Assembly: GCA_036362985.1 (NCBI GenBank)
Contig: JAYGXS010000007.1
Location: 11,452,791-11,516,790, forward strand
Origin: Ligula intestinalis
Taxonomy: Eukaryota > Platyhelminthes > Cestoda > Diphyllobothriidea > Diphyllobothriidae
Length of the DNA stretch: 64,000 bases
Direction of reading: 5' to 3'
Below, piece after piece: positions 13,501-26,987 of the stretch. The notes beneath the pieces are model-generated. The model saw only the letters and a list, made by a program, of their open reading frames with translations. It made no database searches and had not been told where the DNA came from. How positions within the stretch are numbered: position 1 is the first letter of the stretch; each line of letters begins with the position of its first letter. The position numbers were made by a program, and so were the translations under genes.

Positions 13501-16500
13501 ACCCACGGGAACTACCGCTTACTTACAAATTTTAAGTAGGGTGATTTGCCTAATCACCCTGCTATTTGTTCTTTGGTAAGCATTTTCTAGTCGTTTTTGG
13601 TGATACCACTGGAAAATGTCTCTCAGTGACCTCGCCCGAGGTTTGGGCACACCGCCCTACATGCACGCGTTCGCCGTTGGTCGGGCGGGGGGTTAGCGAT
13701 GATATTAAAGCTACCCTCAGTGTCCTCTCCCAAGGTTTGAGTACGCGACCCAACTTGCATTCGTAACTTTTTTTATTGGGCATTCACATTGGGTTCTAAT
13801 TTCTTCCCTGGCATGCCCCGCCCGTCCTCTCCCTGAAAATCACTCCTTCGTATGCCTGCTGGGCGCGCTTTACACTTTCCCCAGAAGACCCAACGACACA
13901 ATCCTACCATTTTTTGTACTTGTTTGATAGCAAATTATGCCTTCTTAAAATTTTATATTTAAAGAAAGGTTAGCTTTCGGTTTTAAATAAGTTGCTTAAT
14001 TGCCGAATAATTTTCTAATCTAATGAATTCTACACTCGAATTCAAGGTTTAAAAACTGCGCACTGTGTGCATCCTGTTTAAGGAAAAGTACGTTCTCGCC
14101 TACATTTTGAGGAAGAAGTCACATAGTTGTCATGAAATATTGAAATATATATGGAACATATTTTATGCAGCATAGGCAACATTAATAAATTGACGGATAC
14201 GATGTATTATGAATAAACACCTGACAATTGTAAAAAAGCTCATAATTATTAACTTTTTAAAAACCGAAAGCTACCCTTTGAGTATAAAATTTAAAGAAGG
14301 CATAATTTGCTATTAAACAATGACAAGCAATAATTATTTCGTGCATGCTTTCCAAAACCTATATTTCAATCTATAAAGGCAGTCAAAATAAAGGATAAAA
14401 AGCCATGCTACTTAAGTGGCCGGTTTTTTAAAATAGATACGTTTTACTAGTAGTCGGAACGAAGCTCGTTAAAAAGCCCACATCATATCATGACTGAAAT
14501 GACTGCAGAATAGACTACACGATAATCAGCATCACAATGTGAGTCAATGCCGATTAGCGAAAGAGTATCAATCTTTCGCATGTGTCGACATGTTGCGTGA
14601 TCTTTGGCGACTACTGTAAAAAAGAGTTTAGGACGGTGAGTTATCTGCCGCTGGTTTCTCTGTGGTTCAGCCCGTATTTGTCTCTACTATCTTTGTGAAA
14701 ACCACTCATGCGAGAGGTTAAAAGGCGCAGCCCTATCGTGTCTGTGTTGTGTGTGTGTGTGCCGTAGATTAGGAATTACCAGGGTCTTGTCAAATCTTCA
14801 ACTCAACCTAGGTGGGTGGAGCCTACATAGAATCGTCTCGAATGGGGGCTGATCACGTGATCCGACTACTACCACCTCCACCCCATGCGATCTTCTCTGA
14901 ACGCCGAAGGGGCGGAGTGTTCTCACCGGAGCGAAGCCCGCAGGCTTCATCGCCGGGTCCATCGTATATTCAGCGCCTAGACTGGACTTCAGAGCACATT
15001 TTCTTCTCTTCTCTGGAGCTCATTTTCAACTTCATTTACAAACAGAAGATTCCTTAGCTCATGAAATGTCCCCCGGAATTCTGAAATGCATTTTCGATTC
15101 AAACATATTGATCACGTATAGTTGTTATAATGACGACCGTACAGCCCAGTCTCAATATATTTTTGGCCACGTCGGGATGCCCGCTTTTTAAAAAGCTTAT
15201 TTCTGACTGCTAACAAAAAGTATGTACAGTAAAAAGTGGCCACTTAAGTAGTATGCATTTCCATCATTGATTTCGACTGCCCTTATAAACTAAAATATAT
15301 TTATTACGGAAAACATACGCCAAAAAAGTATTTCTTGGAATCGTTTGATAGCAAATTGCACCTTCTTTCAATTTTAAACTTAATTTACTGTATGCCGGTA
15401 TCTTACGAGACGATGTCTTTGAAACGCGATAGTCTCTGTAGAGGCAACTCTGCGGCGGAGTTATCGCTGGAATGCGGAGCATCCGTTTACATTTTTCGTG
15501 GGGGAACGGCATTTCCTTTGTTCTTCAGGTTAACAATAATAATATGTGGCGAAATTGCTCTTGTCACCCTTTCTATCAGTATAAGATATTTTAGTGCAAA
15601 ATGAACTTCGTTCTTCTTCGAATGAGGATCAAATCCATTAAGCGGAGGTACTGTCGTCTCAAAGTGGTCTTTAAATTTATAAGTGATATAGTTGCTGCGT
15701 CGTCACCCTACTGGCAAAATTAGCAGCCGATGACCAACATGGCTGCGTCCGGCATTTTCGTTCAAGGCCATCTGTCTCAAGGTCATTCATATTCCTCGTG
15801 AGCGCTGTCAGACGCTCTGACCTGCAGACACTTTACCGATTTGTACTCACACACACGTTCGTCCAGATAGTTGCGGCTGTCCAAGGGCTGCCTGAACAGG
15901 CCAACCCTCGGCCGGCCAAGCGTGGTCGATTACTTTACACGACACCCCCTCGGACAACGTCAATTGGATAGCACTTAGGCTTGCTCCGCAGCTTTCACCA
16001 CCATATCACTCGCTCTCGGACCTGGCTGAATACAGTAAACACGAGCCCCGGCTTCGCCCATGGCCACTGATGTCAGAAAAGGCAACTGGAGCCTTCTACT
16101 TACTACCTGAGGCTTGGCTTGCTGATTGTAGTGTTCAGAAGTACAAATTGGTGACCCCGACTTGATTAAACTACGCGTTCATAACAGATGTTCGACAGGC
16201 TCATTACCGACGTTTTTCCCTACAGTTACTCACTTTTGGTTTGCTTTGATAACCGTGTGGATTCTAACGGTTTCTGAGAGTCCTATAACCCACTCACTTA
16301 CGCGTTTGCTTGTTCTTGTAAGGTGATCAAATACCTCTTTAAATTTAGGAGAAGTCGTCAAAACGGAGTCAAAATCGAAAGAACAAGAAGGCAGAGCAAA
16401 CTGACAGGACAATCAACAACGTCTCAAACGTCAAATCGGAACCGGTGGTTCGACCTACGCAGTCCGGACAGAATCCACCAATGGGAATACTTGGGGTCAG

Positions 16501-19500
16501 TCTTCTTCTATATAAATATTATTGAAATACAATCCCGAGTCTGAACCACTTTAGATTTCAGATAACATCAGAGGGAGACAGTTTAAAGCGTAATGCTGGA
16601 ACCCTCAGATTTGCGCAATTACCGTCTGCCTTCGAAAACTAACGACAATAGGTGTGGGCTTCCTGTGAAATGCATAAAACAAAGGTCTAACGCACTTGGA
16701 GCTATCGCGGCGCTCTTCCATTATGACTTGGAAGGTTGTGAGCTGACGGAGTAACTCAGACTCCACAGTCAGCCAAAAGTCTGTTTGTTTGGGGTGGTTG
16801 ATTGGCGGGCTGATAGTCCGACTTCAATGGCTTCTTCTTTATGTTGTCACTACGACGTCTTACTTTGCGAGATCCGAGTCGCGTGCAGCGTCATACTTAG
16901 GGGCCGCTTCGGCCGCGCCAGCCACCTGCGCCCTCTTCCGCCTCGGGTCTTCTTGACTTGCCGGGGTAGACGTGGGGGGGGGGGGGTGCGAGAGAGTACC
17001 AGTGATCATTCACCAGATCTTTGATTTAAACACGGGTAAGGACGATCGGCGTAAAGTAATCGGTCACCCAGAGCTTAGTCCATTGCCCTGTCAAACAAGG
17101 CAAATTTTGAAGCGCATGCGATACTCGTGCTAAGGAATAGCTGATTAATCTTCACTGTGGATCGGTTTCTACTCGACAAATCCTTTAGCCACCAGACAAT
17201 GTGATCTCCGTGGAAACTGAATAAAACAGCCAACAATAGAGGGAGGTGAGTACCTTTTGCTCTTCTTAGTCCAAGCGACCGTTAAGGGAACCAGGAAATA
17301 ACATCCTTCAACTATTCATTTCGGCACTTTAAGTCTGAGCAAGCCCTTGCTTTCTCTACAAAACTCTTTGCCCGCATGTTATTCGCAAATTTTCAAAGCC
17401 GGAATTGCTTAGTCAGACTTTACTTCTCGATAGCTGTGTGCTGATAGTGTTCAGACAGCGTCTACGGCATGCCGGCGAGTAGAATAAAAATGCATTTCTT
17501 GCATCACATACGCTTAACTCGCAAAATTTCGAGGCGCGAAGAAAGGCGGCACAGTCTGTGGGAGAGCTGCTGGCGGGCTGGAGTGCAGGCTGTGCGAGCG
17601 TCTTCTCTTTCCTGACACGCCATTGGTCCATGGGGGGCCAATCAGAGGAGGACAACTTATCGATTCGTTCGCGTGCCAGACTCGGATTGGTGATTGCATC
17701 TGGAGTAGAGCGGTTCGCTGCACGCACGCACGCACGAATGCACGCATCAATCGTGCGAATATTCACAGTGCCGGCGCCATTTTAATTAATGAGAGGGGAC
17801 TATGTTGCTTGTCGAGATGAACGGCAGAAATGCTGATTCGCGTCGCAGACGTCCTAGACAGTGACACTACACGGAAATTACGCTAATCACGCCTTCATCG
17901 CTTCCACAACGGATATGTCTCAGTCAGGCAGTCACGAAGTAGGCGATACCGAGGAAGCGGCCGCCTCCGCTCGAGGCGGCCTGCGGTCTGCCGCACCAGA
18001 AGCAGAATCCGTAAGATGCGTTGCTTGTTTCTTGCTTGCCATAAATCACGAGAGAGTTGAATTCGTTTTTTAAACGTCTGGTTCTGTAGAGTACGGAGAC
18101 CTGAGGACACTTAATGGAGATTTGTCCCTTTCTACACCATCAATTCCTTCCAGTCATAGGTAGAGCAGTGAATTTACTCGCCTTAGAAAAATAAACACTT
18201 TATCTTCTCACAACTTTATATTTTGGGGTTTAGCATCTCTTGAAATTATTACATCGGGGGAGAGTATTTGTAAAGATTTAGAGAGACACGCACCTAAACA
18301 CGGCGGAACGGAACTATGAGTAAGTGTTCTACATTTTATGCTGCATACTCTTTTTTTGATACTTTTCACAAACAGAAGTGCTATATATGCGTACATTTAC
18401 TCAGAACATATAGGCGACCAGACCATGGTATCCTAGCTCTTTGGCGTCACAAAACTAATAATATATTTCAGTAAAAAGACACACTGTTACGCTATTGTTA
18501 AATTTTGCATCAAGCTTACTTTTTTAAAATCAATTTATCACAAAGCATTGCCGTTGAATCCATCAAAATTGCCTGGGTTTCATTTCTTTTGTGAAAACTG
18601 TCATCCGAACTTATGGGTCAGTCAATTAGTGTGTGATACCGGTAAAATATAAAGTCAGGATATTCTTATGATGTATGTTCCTCGGTTCAGATTAAGACTA
18701 GTGTTTTTAGTTTGATTCGTAGTACATGTATGATGTGTGACCTTATTCTGGCCCCTATTTACGTAATGTACGCAGGACATTAAGGGCGACAGGAAAGTCC
18801 AGTTGCCTGTTACTGATGCTGACCCTGCCTCATGCGTCAGTCGTTCCGCTTTTGACGTACTTCGGACTAAGGTAGTCGCTCTTTGACCATCCAACGTATG
18901 CTCAGGTACTCCAATATGCGTTGCACGCCGTCAGTTTGGGCCTAATCTCAGAGCCGTCAGTTTTTCCTCATGTAGACAGAACTGCAACTTTCTTCCAAAT
19001 CCCCCAATGTATTTTTCGTGCCCGTCGTTGCAACATATTTGGTAGATAACGGTGGGGTTCTGTTATGCGATCGTCTATCGTTAGGGTGAATCGCACGCTG
19101 GTCAAGCTAAACAAAAATTGACACAACGAATGAGGAAAATCCCAACCAGGTCAAGATCAAAAAGTTGATTGCGTCATTCAAAAATCTGATCGCTATGCGC
19201 AGAGAAGGCATCGCAAATGGAGAGGCGGCCAAGCGCCCGAAACTTCAGTAGGAATTCGCATATGTTCCGGTAAGCAACATGAGGTTAGTCGGGGTGTGTA
19301 ATTCATTTGATCCAATTGTGAAAACTTTGACGGTCTCCGTGCGATTCTAATTCACACCAGTAACGGAGAAGTCTCAACGACAGTCAACACTCTAGCCAAT
19401 TGAACTGCAAGGCCTCTACCGGAGTAATTCATCATACTTTGATCAATTTACCCGCTCAACCTACTGCTCGTATGAAATCAACTTATTCTGACAGAGTCAG

Positions 19501-22500
19501 CTGGCTGCCCAAGCAGGCTTTTCTAACCAATCAATCTATAATCCACCAGCTTACTGTATAGGCATTGGTGGATTCTATTCGTTGCATTAGGCTGGGCGGG
19601 TGATCGAACCAATTGTGATTAAACTCACGGTTCCCGATGGGGCCTCGATAGCTCAATTGACTAGAGCATTGGCTGTACTGAAGCCCTCCCCTTGCTGACG
19701 TAGATTTAAATTCCACCGAGGCCGCCGCTAGTTTTTCACAATTGGTTAACGATGAATTATTTTAATCTACCAAAATCCCCCTAAGATTCACGTTTTAATT
19801 CGCTGTTGGCGGTATAATATCGCTACATTTAAACAAGGACTCTTCTGAACTTCATTTAATTAGTGTTGTCGTTGTGGGTAAAAGACCATTCAAGGTAATG
19901 TCTTTAGCGCGTGGCGGATAACGTTCCTAGACCTAACAACTGACCTCTTGAGGGCTGGGTTGCGAAGCTGGCGGTTCGCGTTTTGGGATCACTCCGGAAA
20001 TATCTCAGACAGGAAAGACCGTATTTTTAAGGATGTATAGAGAGAGCTTCTTACGTGAACATGGGGCATGTTGAGGCATAAGTAGGTGTTCCACAAATCT
20101 CTGTTGCATACGCTTATGATATTTTTTTCAAACAAAAATGCTTTATTTGCCCAGAGTTATTCAGAAACGTTAGGTGCCCAGATCTCTTTGACGGCACCAA
20201 AATATTCTTTTTTCAGTAGAAGCCACCTCTTACTCGTAGAATACAAAAGCACACACTGCTAAACCAAGTTAACTTTTTCATAATTCATCTCAAAGCATTG
20301 CCGCTGAATAATTTGCCACTTTTGGAAGATTTTCTTCCCAACTTATGGATCAGCCAATTACCGGGAAATTACAGTAAAGTCTAAAATCCTGGGATTTTTC
20401 ACATATTGGTTGTTCCTCGGTTCAGATCAAGATTGATATTTGTATTCGATTTCGGCCGTAGAATATCGCTTCATTTAAACAAGAGCCCCTCCATTTCGAA
20501 AGCTTCGCATTCTTCTGAGTATCATATAATTAGTATTGTTGTTGTTGCTTGAAATAAAACAACTAGACCGGACCTCGGTATCCTAGTTCTTTGACACCCC
20601 CTACTAATACGTGCCAAAATGATTCCCGTAAAATTCAAAAACACAAACTGTTAAACCCGTGTTTAATGTTGAACCAAGGTAGCTTTGTCATAATTTATGT
20701 CGAACATTGCTGCTGGGCAAGGTAGGTCCGTGCTCCACAATTTTGGAAAGATTGTCATCCGAATTCATGGTTTAGCCACTAATGCTGGCATAAAAGTAAG
20801 ATATTAAATCCGGGGATTCTTCGGACAGGGAATGTAACTCCATACAGATTAAGGTTAATTTTGGCGGCAACATATCGTTTCATTTAAAAAAGGATTCTTC
20901 TATTTCAAAAAACCTCACATTTTTCCGAGCTGCATATAATCAGGATTGTTGTTTTTGCTGTGAATACAAAACCACTCAAAGTAACGTCTATGCCGTATAG
21001 TGGATAACGCTCTTTATTCTAGCAATTTACATCTTGAGAGCTGGGTTGCAAAGCTAGCAGTTCGCTTTTCCGATCATTCCGGAAGTGGCTGATGGCAAAT
21101 AACTTCCTTTGAGCTAACTAGAGATATTCTTACGCCATGGCTGATTAACAGCCTGCCTAGAAAGTTACTCCAGTTTCTTTTACCAGAACTTGCATCTGCT
21201 CTCACCTGTCTCAACTGACTGTGGTAGAGTCTCGGTAAGGTCAGTTGTTCTTAACGTAATGCAAGCCCAGACACTGCTGGAAGCACATGCAGGAGACCGG
21301 TTAGCCCGACAACACTCTTGTCGCATAACCGGGTAACACTCGCATCGATGCTGCCAAGTCACCATCGCATCGATCACAACCTCAAGCGATGCGCACTCGA
21401 GTTGCTACTTTTAGAACGAATGCGGTCGCTATGTGGCCGCTACTGCCTATAAATACTGCGTGACATGTGCATTTATCACCCTATTCTGTGGTCAGCGCTG
21501 AGGAAGGATTCAAGACCGAATCAGAAACGTCAGGCATATAACCTACTAGTTCCAGCGATCGGATCTCCTGCGTCTTCCTGGAACTCGCTTCTCTCGGTTA
21601 TTAGCCTCTTGAGAGCTGGATCATGTAGCAAATAACACCAATTAGGCCAATTAGAGGCATTCCTACGCCGTGTAGCATGTCCGGGTGAAAATCATGTATA
21701 GAACGATACTCTAGTTTATTTTGCCACCTGCTCTCAAATGGTTGTCTCCCAGACACCTAGAGTCTCGGTACCGTCCGTCGTGCTTAACTTGTAAGTTCGC
21801 TCACCGCAATCAATGATGTCCATCATCTGCCCGAGAGCAGGGACGGTGTCTGCGGTCAGGTATAGTTAAAGTAGACGCGCCGCTATCTACCCCACTCTAA
21901 ACCCTCTCCCCGCTCGAACCAGTGACAAGACAAGTCGAGATGACGGAGCAGGAACCGGGTGCAAGCCGCTTTCTCCAGATGCAGCCAGAAACACTGCCTA
22001 ACTTATTTCTAAGTACCATTAGTCTTTTGCGCTGGTACTACTGCACCAGTTACCCCCACTCACCCATAATAAGTTCCCAGAAAGATTCGAGGAGCCCGAG
22101 TCTCGTATCTCTACTAATGCAACTACTGTTTACTGCTACTTCTAGCGGTTTATCTGAGTGGTTTTAGCGCCGGTACTATTACTGACGCTAATATTTTGAC
22201 AGAGATGACACTGATTGAAATCAGATCTGGGTCCGTGTTCTCCCGATTCCAACTAGGAGTGTGGATCCGCATTTTTGCTATTTCGAGTAGCGTGCGTGTT
22301 TTTAGCTCGGAGCACAGCACTGCTTGTCCTGGTTGTCTCCTAAAGTTCAAACTGCTAGGTCTGATATACTACTGTTAGAAGTGCTGCGCCTATGCTTAAG
22401 GTGCTAGTTATAGTAATCATACTGGCTAAAACGGTAAGTGGCAAGCTACAGTGTGGCCTGGTCGTGCATGAAGAAAATTTCAAGCGAGTATTCAGTCGTA

Positions 22501-25500
22501 ACCTAATGGGCATTTTAGAAAGCTGAAGAGTTACAGAAACGCGTACTTCATTATAGCTGAAGATCCATCACGCACTTAGGTCGTAACACAGTGGCACTTG
22601 CCATTATTTCGGGATGCTTCTGTTAAAAGTCCTATGCTTGTGCTAAGAGTGCTAATTCTAGTAAACATACTGTCCAAAAAAAGCTGTGTCAAATTTTACT
22701 AAGTACGGACTAGGCTACTGCTGCTGGAGGTAATAAACCACTGCTAAGAATGCTAATTCTAGTAATCATGCTTCCTGAGACCAGGCGATGGTATATTCTA
22801 GTAATATTATTGCATAATTGTATCAATAGCTGACATGCATCCGATTTTTTGCAACAAGCATAACAGCTTGGAATATGAGCTTACGCGCATCGTTAACTTC
22901 ACCCGAGCTCATTTTTAAGACACCCGGCGAGCGTTTATGTCCGCGAAGCCTGCACGACTATCATAATATACTAGTTACTGGTCTTAGTAGCTATAGTTAC
23001 TTTAATTAGCACATAAGTCTAGGCAAGTACTAATAGCAGCAATATTCTACTCCTCGTAGTCCAACTTCCAATTTAAACAGACATAGCCTGTGAGTTTAGA
23101 GTTGAGAGAACGGAAAACAAGGCAAGCCTTGATGTGCTCAGGACCTTCAACATGTATCTACCTGAAATAACATAAACCAAGATTTCCTACTCCTTGTTGA
23201 GATCAAGTTCCTGTTTGGTCTTCTTCTCCGCGAAGGTGAAGGTAAAGAATGCGTTTGGCGTAAACTACGTTCGCCATCAGTTTAAGCTACCTCTACAATG
23301 CATTTGAGTTGTGAGAAGAGGCATTTCCCAGTCTATGCTTAGCGTACTAGAAGCTGGAAGCACGTGCGGGAAGTCGCTTCGCCCGGCCCCGTTCTGGTCA
23401 GCTGATCCCACACTGTCTTTCGTTCGCAGTTGACCGTTGCGCGTGATTAGAGACGCTGCTCCGAGGCCTGACAGCTGATCTCACGTTGAGAAGGTCAGCA
23501 GACGCTCTGAAAGCCGGATCCTACGCAGCTGAAGGGCATGCACTTTCTTCCTTGGGTACGCCTGCACTTTAGTGTGATAGTCTTTGTCTTCGCAGGAACA
23601 ATCGGAGCTTCGGCTCCGACCGTCGAGGTTTTTGTTGAGCGCGGAAACAAGACAACTAGTGACGACCTTTTGGACTTAATTTGCAAGAAACTATTCAGTA
23701 GAGATCTAGCTGTCATAAGCATTGCATTTAGTTCAAACTCGAAGCTCAAAGAGGTGTCTTTTGTTGTAATTTGCTGTCTAGGCCTTTCACGACAGCCTAA
23801 TGACTCTATCCACTTTTTAGTATGCCATGATACCCCACCGTTGATCTCGCGGGAGAACCGAGAAGAGCAATGGGGACTGGAATGGCCATTTTCAATCGAC
23901 CATGCCCAAACTCAGATTTTTATTACCTGGGCTCAGATTCATCGGGGCTTTTTCTTGTCGATTGCGACTGCTAACCACTTCACCACGGGCTCAGTGCCTA
24001 GCCGGTTTCGATCAGGAATATTAGAAACAATAGAGAGGTACTCATCGATCGGTTACGGACCTCACTCGTCCCGTTTTGGATTGGGACTTGCTCTGGAGCC
24101 CTGCCGGAAACCCCTCAGTGGCTATCATATTTTATGGGCGTAAATACATTATCGACAAAGGCAAGGGGGACTGAAATTGCCACTTCTGGCTTATTAGCCG
24201 TCATCAGCCTGCCATACCCAGCCCCAGGGCTGGTGACTTCCTGGGGAACCACAGCAGACGCGTCTTCGACCGAGTTCCCACCCGTCCTCACGGTGGCCAA
24301 GATCTGCCACACCAAGCTCCCCACCTCTCCATCTGTGTTTTGATGACAGCAGCCCCTCCCAACCATGCTGCTCTTCCTCCTCGCCGCCGGGATTGAGGCC
24401 CACCCGGCGGGGTTCCAGATCCAACAAGGGCTCCTAGCCAGCCAGACTTACTGGGCTTGAACCCGCGACCTTTTTGACTAGAAGGCAAGCGTTCTAACCA
24501 CTGCGTCACGGGGCCATTGCCTTACCGGTCTCAATTGGAAATATTATCAATGGGTGTTCACCGTTGTGCTTCTGGGCTCAACCCCGAGCCCTCGCAGACA
24601 GCCATAAAGGGACCACTGGTAATACGTAAAGCATAAGTGTTCTCTGTTTCGTGGACCTGCGAATCGGGTAGGCTGAAAATGTAAAGTAGCTGAAACGCTG
24701 ATTGGCTTAGGTTCTTCTGCTTCTGTCAACCTTCTTTTGCTCACGTTAGTCAATCGGAATGTTTTGTGCCTGTCCGTCGGTTCAAAGCCCTATATAAACA
24801 ATAATCTCTGGTTAAAACCTATGAAAAACAAACTCCTATGTCCGAAAACAGCATTAAAATGGCACTCAGATGAAATTAGTGGCACTCTTAAATCAACATT
24901 AGAGCCTTTCTTTCCCATTAGCCTCCCTCGAGGTCTTCTGAATAGGTACTAACAAGCTACTCTGTTTTACTTTCCGACCGCAGCATATTTGGCCGCAAAG
25001 TGACTCAACGAACAGTTAAATGTAATGAGCAATAAACAGATGTACTCTGGTGTCTTAAGCCGAAAGTTTTTTCAGTAGCGAAAGTAAGTTAAAAACTTCT
25101 GGTATTCATTGATGAACGTTCACCCGACCGTTAAAGCGACCCATCTGTCCCGCTCTGCCTTGGGCCCCGCCAGAGGTCCTGATGACCGTAACAGCTGGTA
25201 GTATAGACAGAAGGTATTGCGACGGCTAATAAGCCAGAAATGGCTATTCCGGTCTCCTGCTTGTGTTTACCGGGAATACTGTCTACTCCTGGTATTGTTG
25301 ACAGAATGACATTACCCACAAATACAAGGGAGACTGGAATGGCCATTTCTGGTTTATTAGCCATCATCAGCCACCCACATCCAACTCCAGGGGATGGCGA
25401 CCCCCGAGGCTCTAATCCGCGACCTGGTAGTTAGCGGTCCTACGGGCTTTTTGTTCCGTTTGTAATACTAGCTACTGAGTACCTACTGTCGGAGCCCGTT

Positions 25501-26951
25501 GGCGTGTTTCTGATTGAAACTGACGACACAACGAACTCATGATGCAGTGGGTTAGAGCGCTGGGCCTCTAACCCACAGGTGCCGGGTTCGAGACTCGGGT
25601 GGTGTGTTAGGAGTACCTAACAGACGGCTAGCATACAAGCGGCGGGCCGTTCTCCCAGTAGGCTGTCGATTGGCCTACACGCGGCGAACGCAGACTGGCA
25701 GCCAATCAATCAATAATTTAAAATTTAAGCTACAGTTAGCGGTCGATTCACAAACCAATCGTACCGCTACCCATACCAGGACACAAGCTGATTGGCTCGA
25801 TAGACATAGTGTTACACGCGTTTGTTACCCTAAATATGTTGTACTAATTCCGCTCAAAGACTTATGCCTTTGCCCTCTTCTTGCCGTGTTCTTGATTGTG
25901 GGCTCACGCAAGACGTAATTAGGCGGTGACATCTCGGCCTTGGCTCCCGTTACAACATTGTGCACCATCAGGGACTGGACATGGCTGCCTAGTGTCAACG
26001 AACAAACTCGAAATGATCGTTCAAGTCCCCCTTGTCTTTGTCGACAAGGTTACTCCGTCTATTAAAGTCGCTTAGCGGCTGCTGGCGGGGCCACTGTGTC
26101 CCGTTAAGTGATTTGGGGACATGCCCCTCCACCTCTTCTGATAGACAATCTTGTCTCCCGTATACGTGCTCAAAGACTGTGCTCGATCCTGTTCTCCTCG
26201 AGGTCTACTCCCAGGCGCTCGCTCTCGCCCAACCAACAGTCGTCAATCCTGCATAAAACGACTGCTCGCTTTTTTCTGAATGAGGCCCATTCATGTGAGG
26301 TTGCGTTTGAGCCTACCAATGGCTGACCCGGGATTCGTTCCAGCCCGCCGCAACCGCCCACGTAGCTGCCTTTACACATGCGTTGCTTTTAAATTCGTCA
26401 TAGTAGGTGGGAGCCGTCACGGCGTGACCAGTACTGGGGGAAGATTTGCGCAGGGGGACTTAAAATGGTGACTTTAGACCCAGGACTGATTTAACTCGCG
26501 AGCAGCTGTAAGCGGGTCGGAACGCGTTGCAGCCTTCTTTTGCCGTCTTGCTTCAAATTAACCTCCACCCACACGTATACAGCGGCATCGCCGGAAATAG
26601 GTTGCATCACTGCTGTGCGTAATGTCTGTCTGTGAGGATAGACAACTGCAGTGACTACTGCAGTGCTTCAAGTGTAACTTCTGAAGAAGACATAATTTGC
26701 TACAAAATGGCTAGGGGAATAAGCTTTTATATCTGCTTTCTATGATGTATTTTTGGATAGATGTTTATCGTTTTCATCATCATCATCATGAAAACGGTAA
26801 GATATCTAGACCTTAAATATTTGCGCATACATGTATATTTATTAGCCAATAAGCGTAGGCCGATCAGTTACAAGACAAACCCGTCCCGCTTGATGCCTTT
26901 GGAGCTCCCACACATTCGAGCCTCCGCCGCAAGCCTCCTTATGTTGTAATA

Positions 26952-26987
<36 letters not shown>

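Larger units (their letters stand above)
18170..21110. repeat. Diverged direct-repeat array, about 500-bp units
   Basis: Similar blocks recur in the same orientation. CATTGCCG-type sequence followed by an ACTTATGG.TCAG segment and GTTCCTCGGTTCAGAT appears near 18545-18690 and 20285-20430, with a weaker match at 20700-20860. The ATATCGCTTCATTTAAACAAG block appears near 19815, 20465 and 20870. The GAGGGCTGGGTTGCGAAGCTGG block appears near 19950 and 21030. The units are strongly diverged and interrupted by SINE-like sequence, so this is an old array. A candidate exon (18776-18871) sits within it. Confidence 0.55.
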
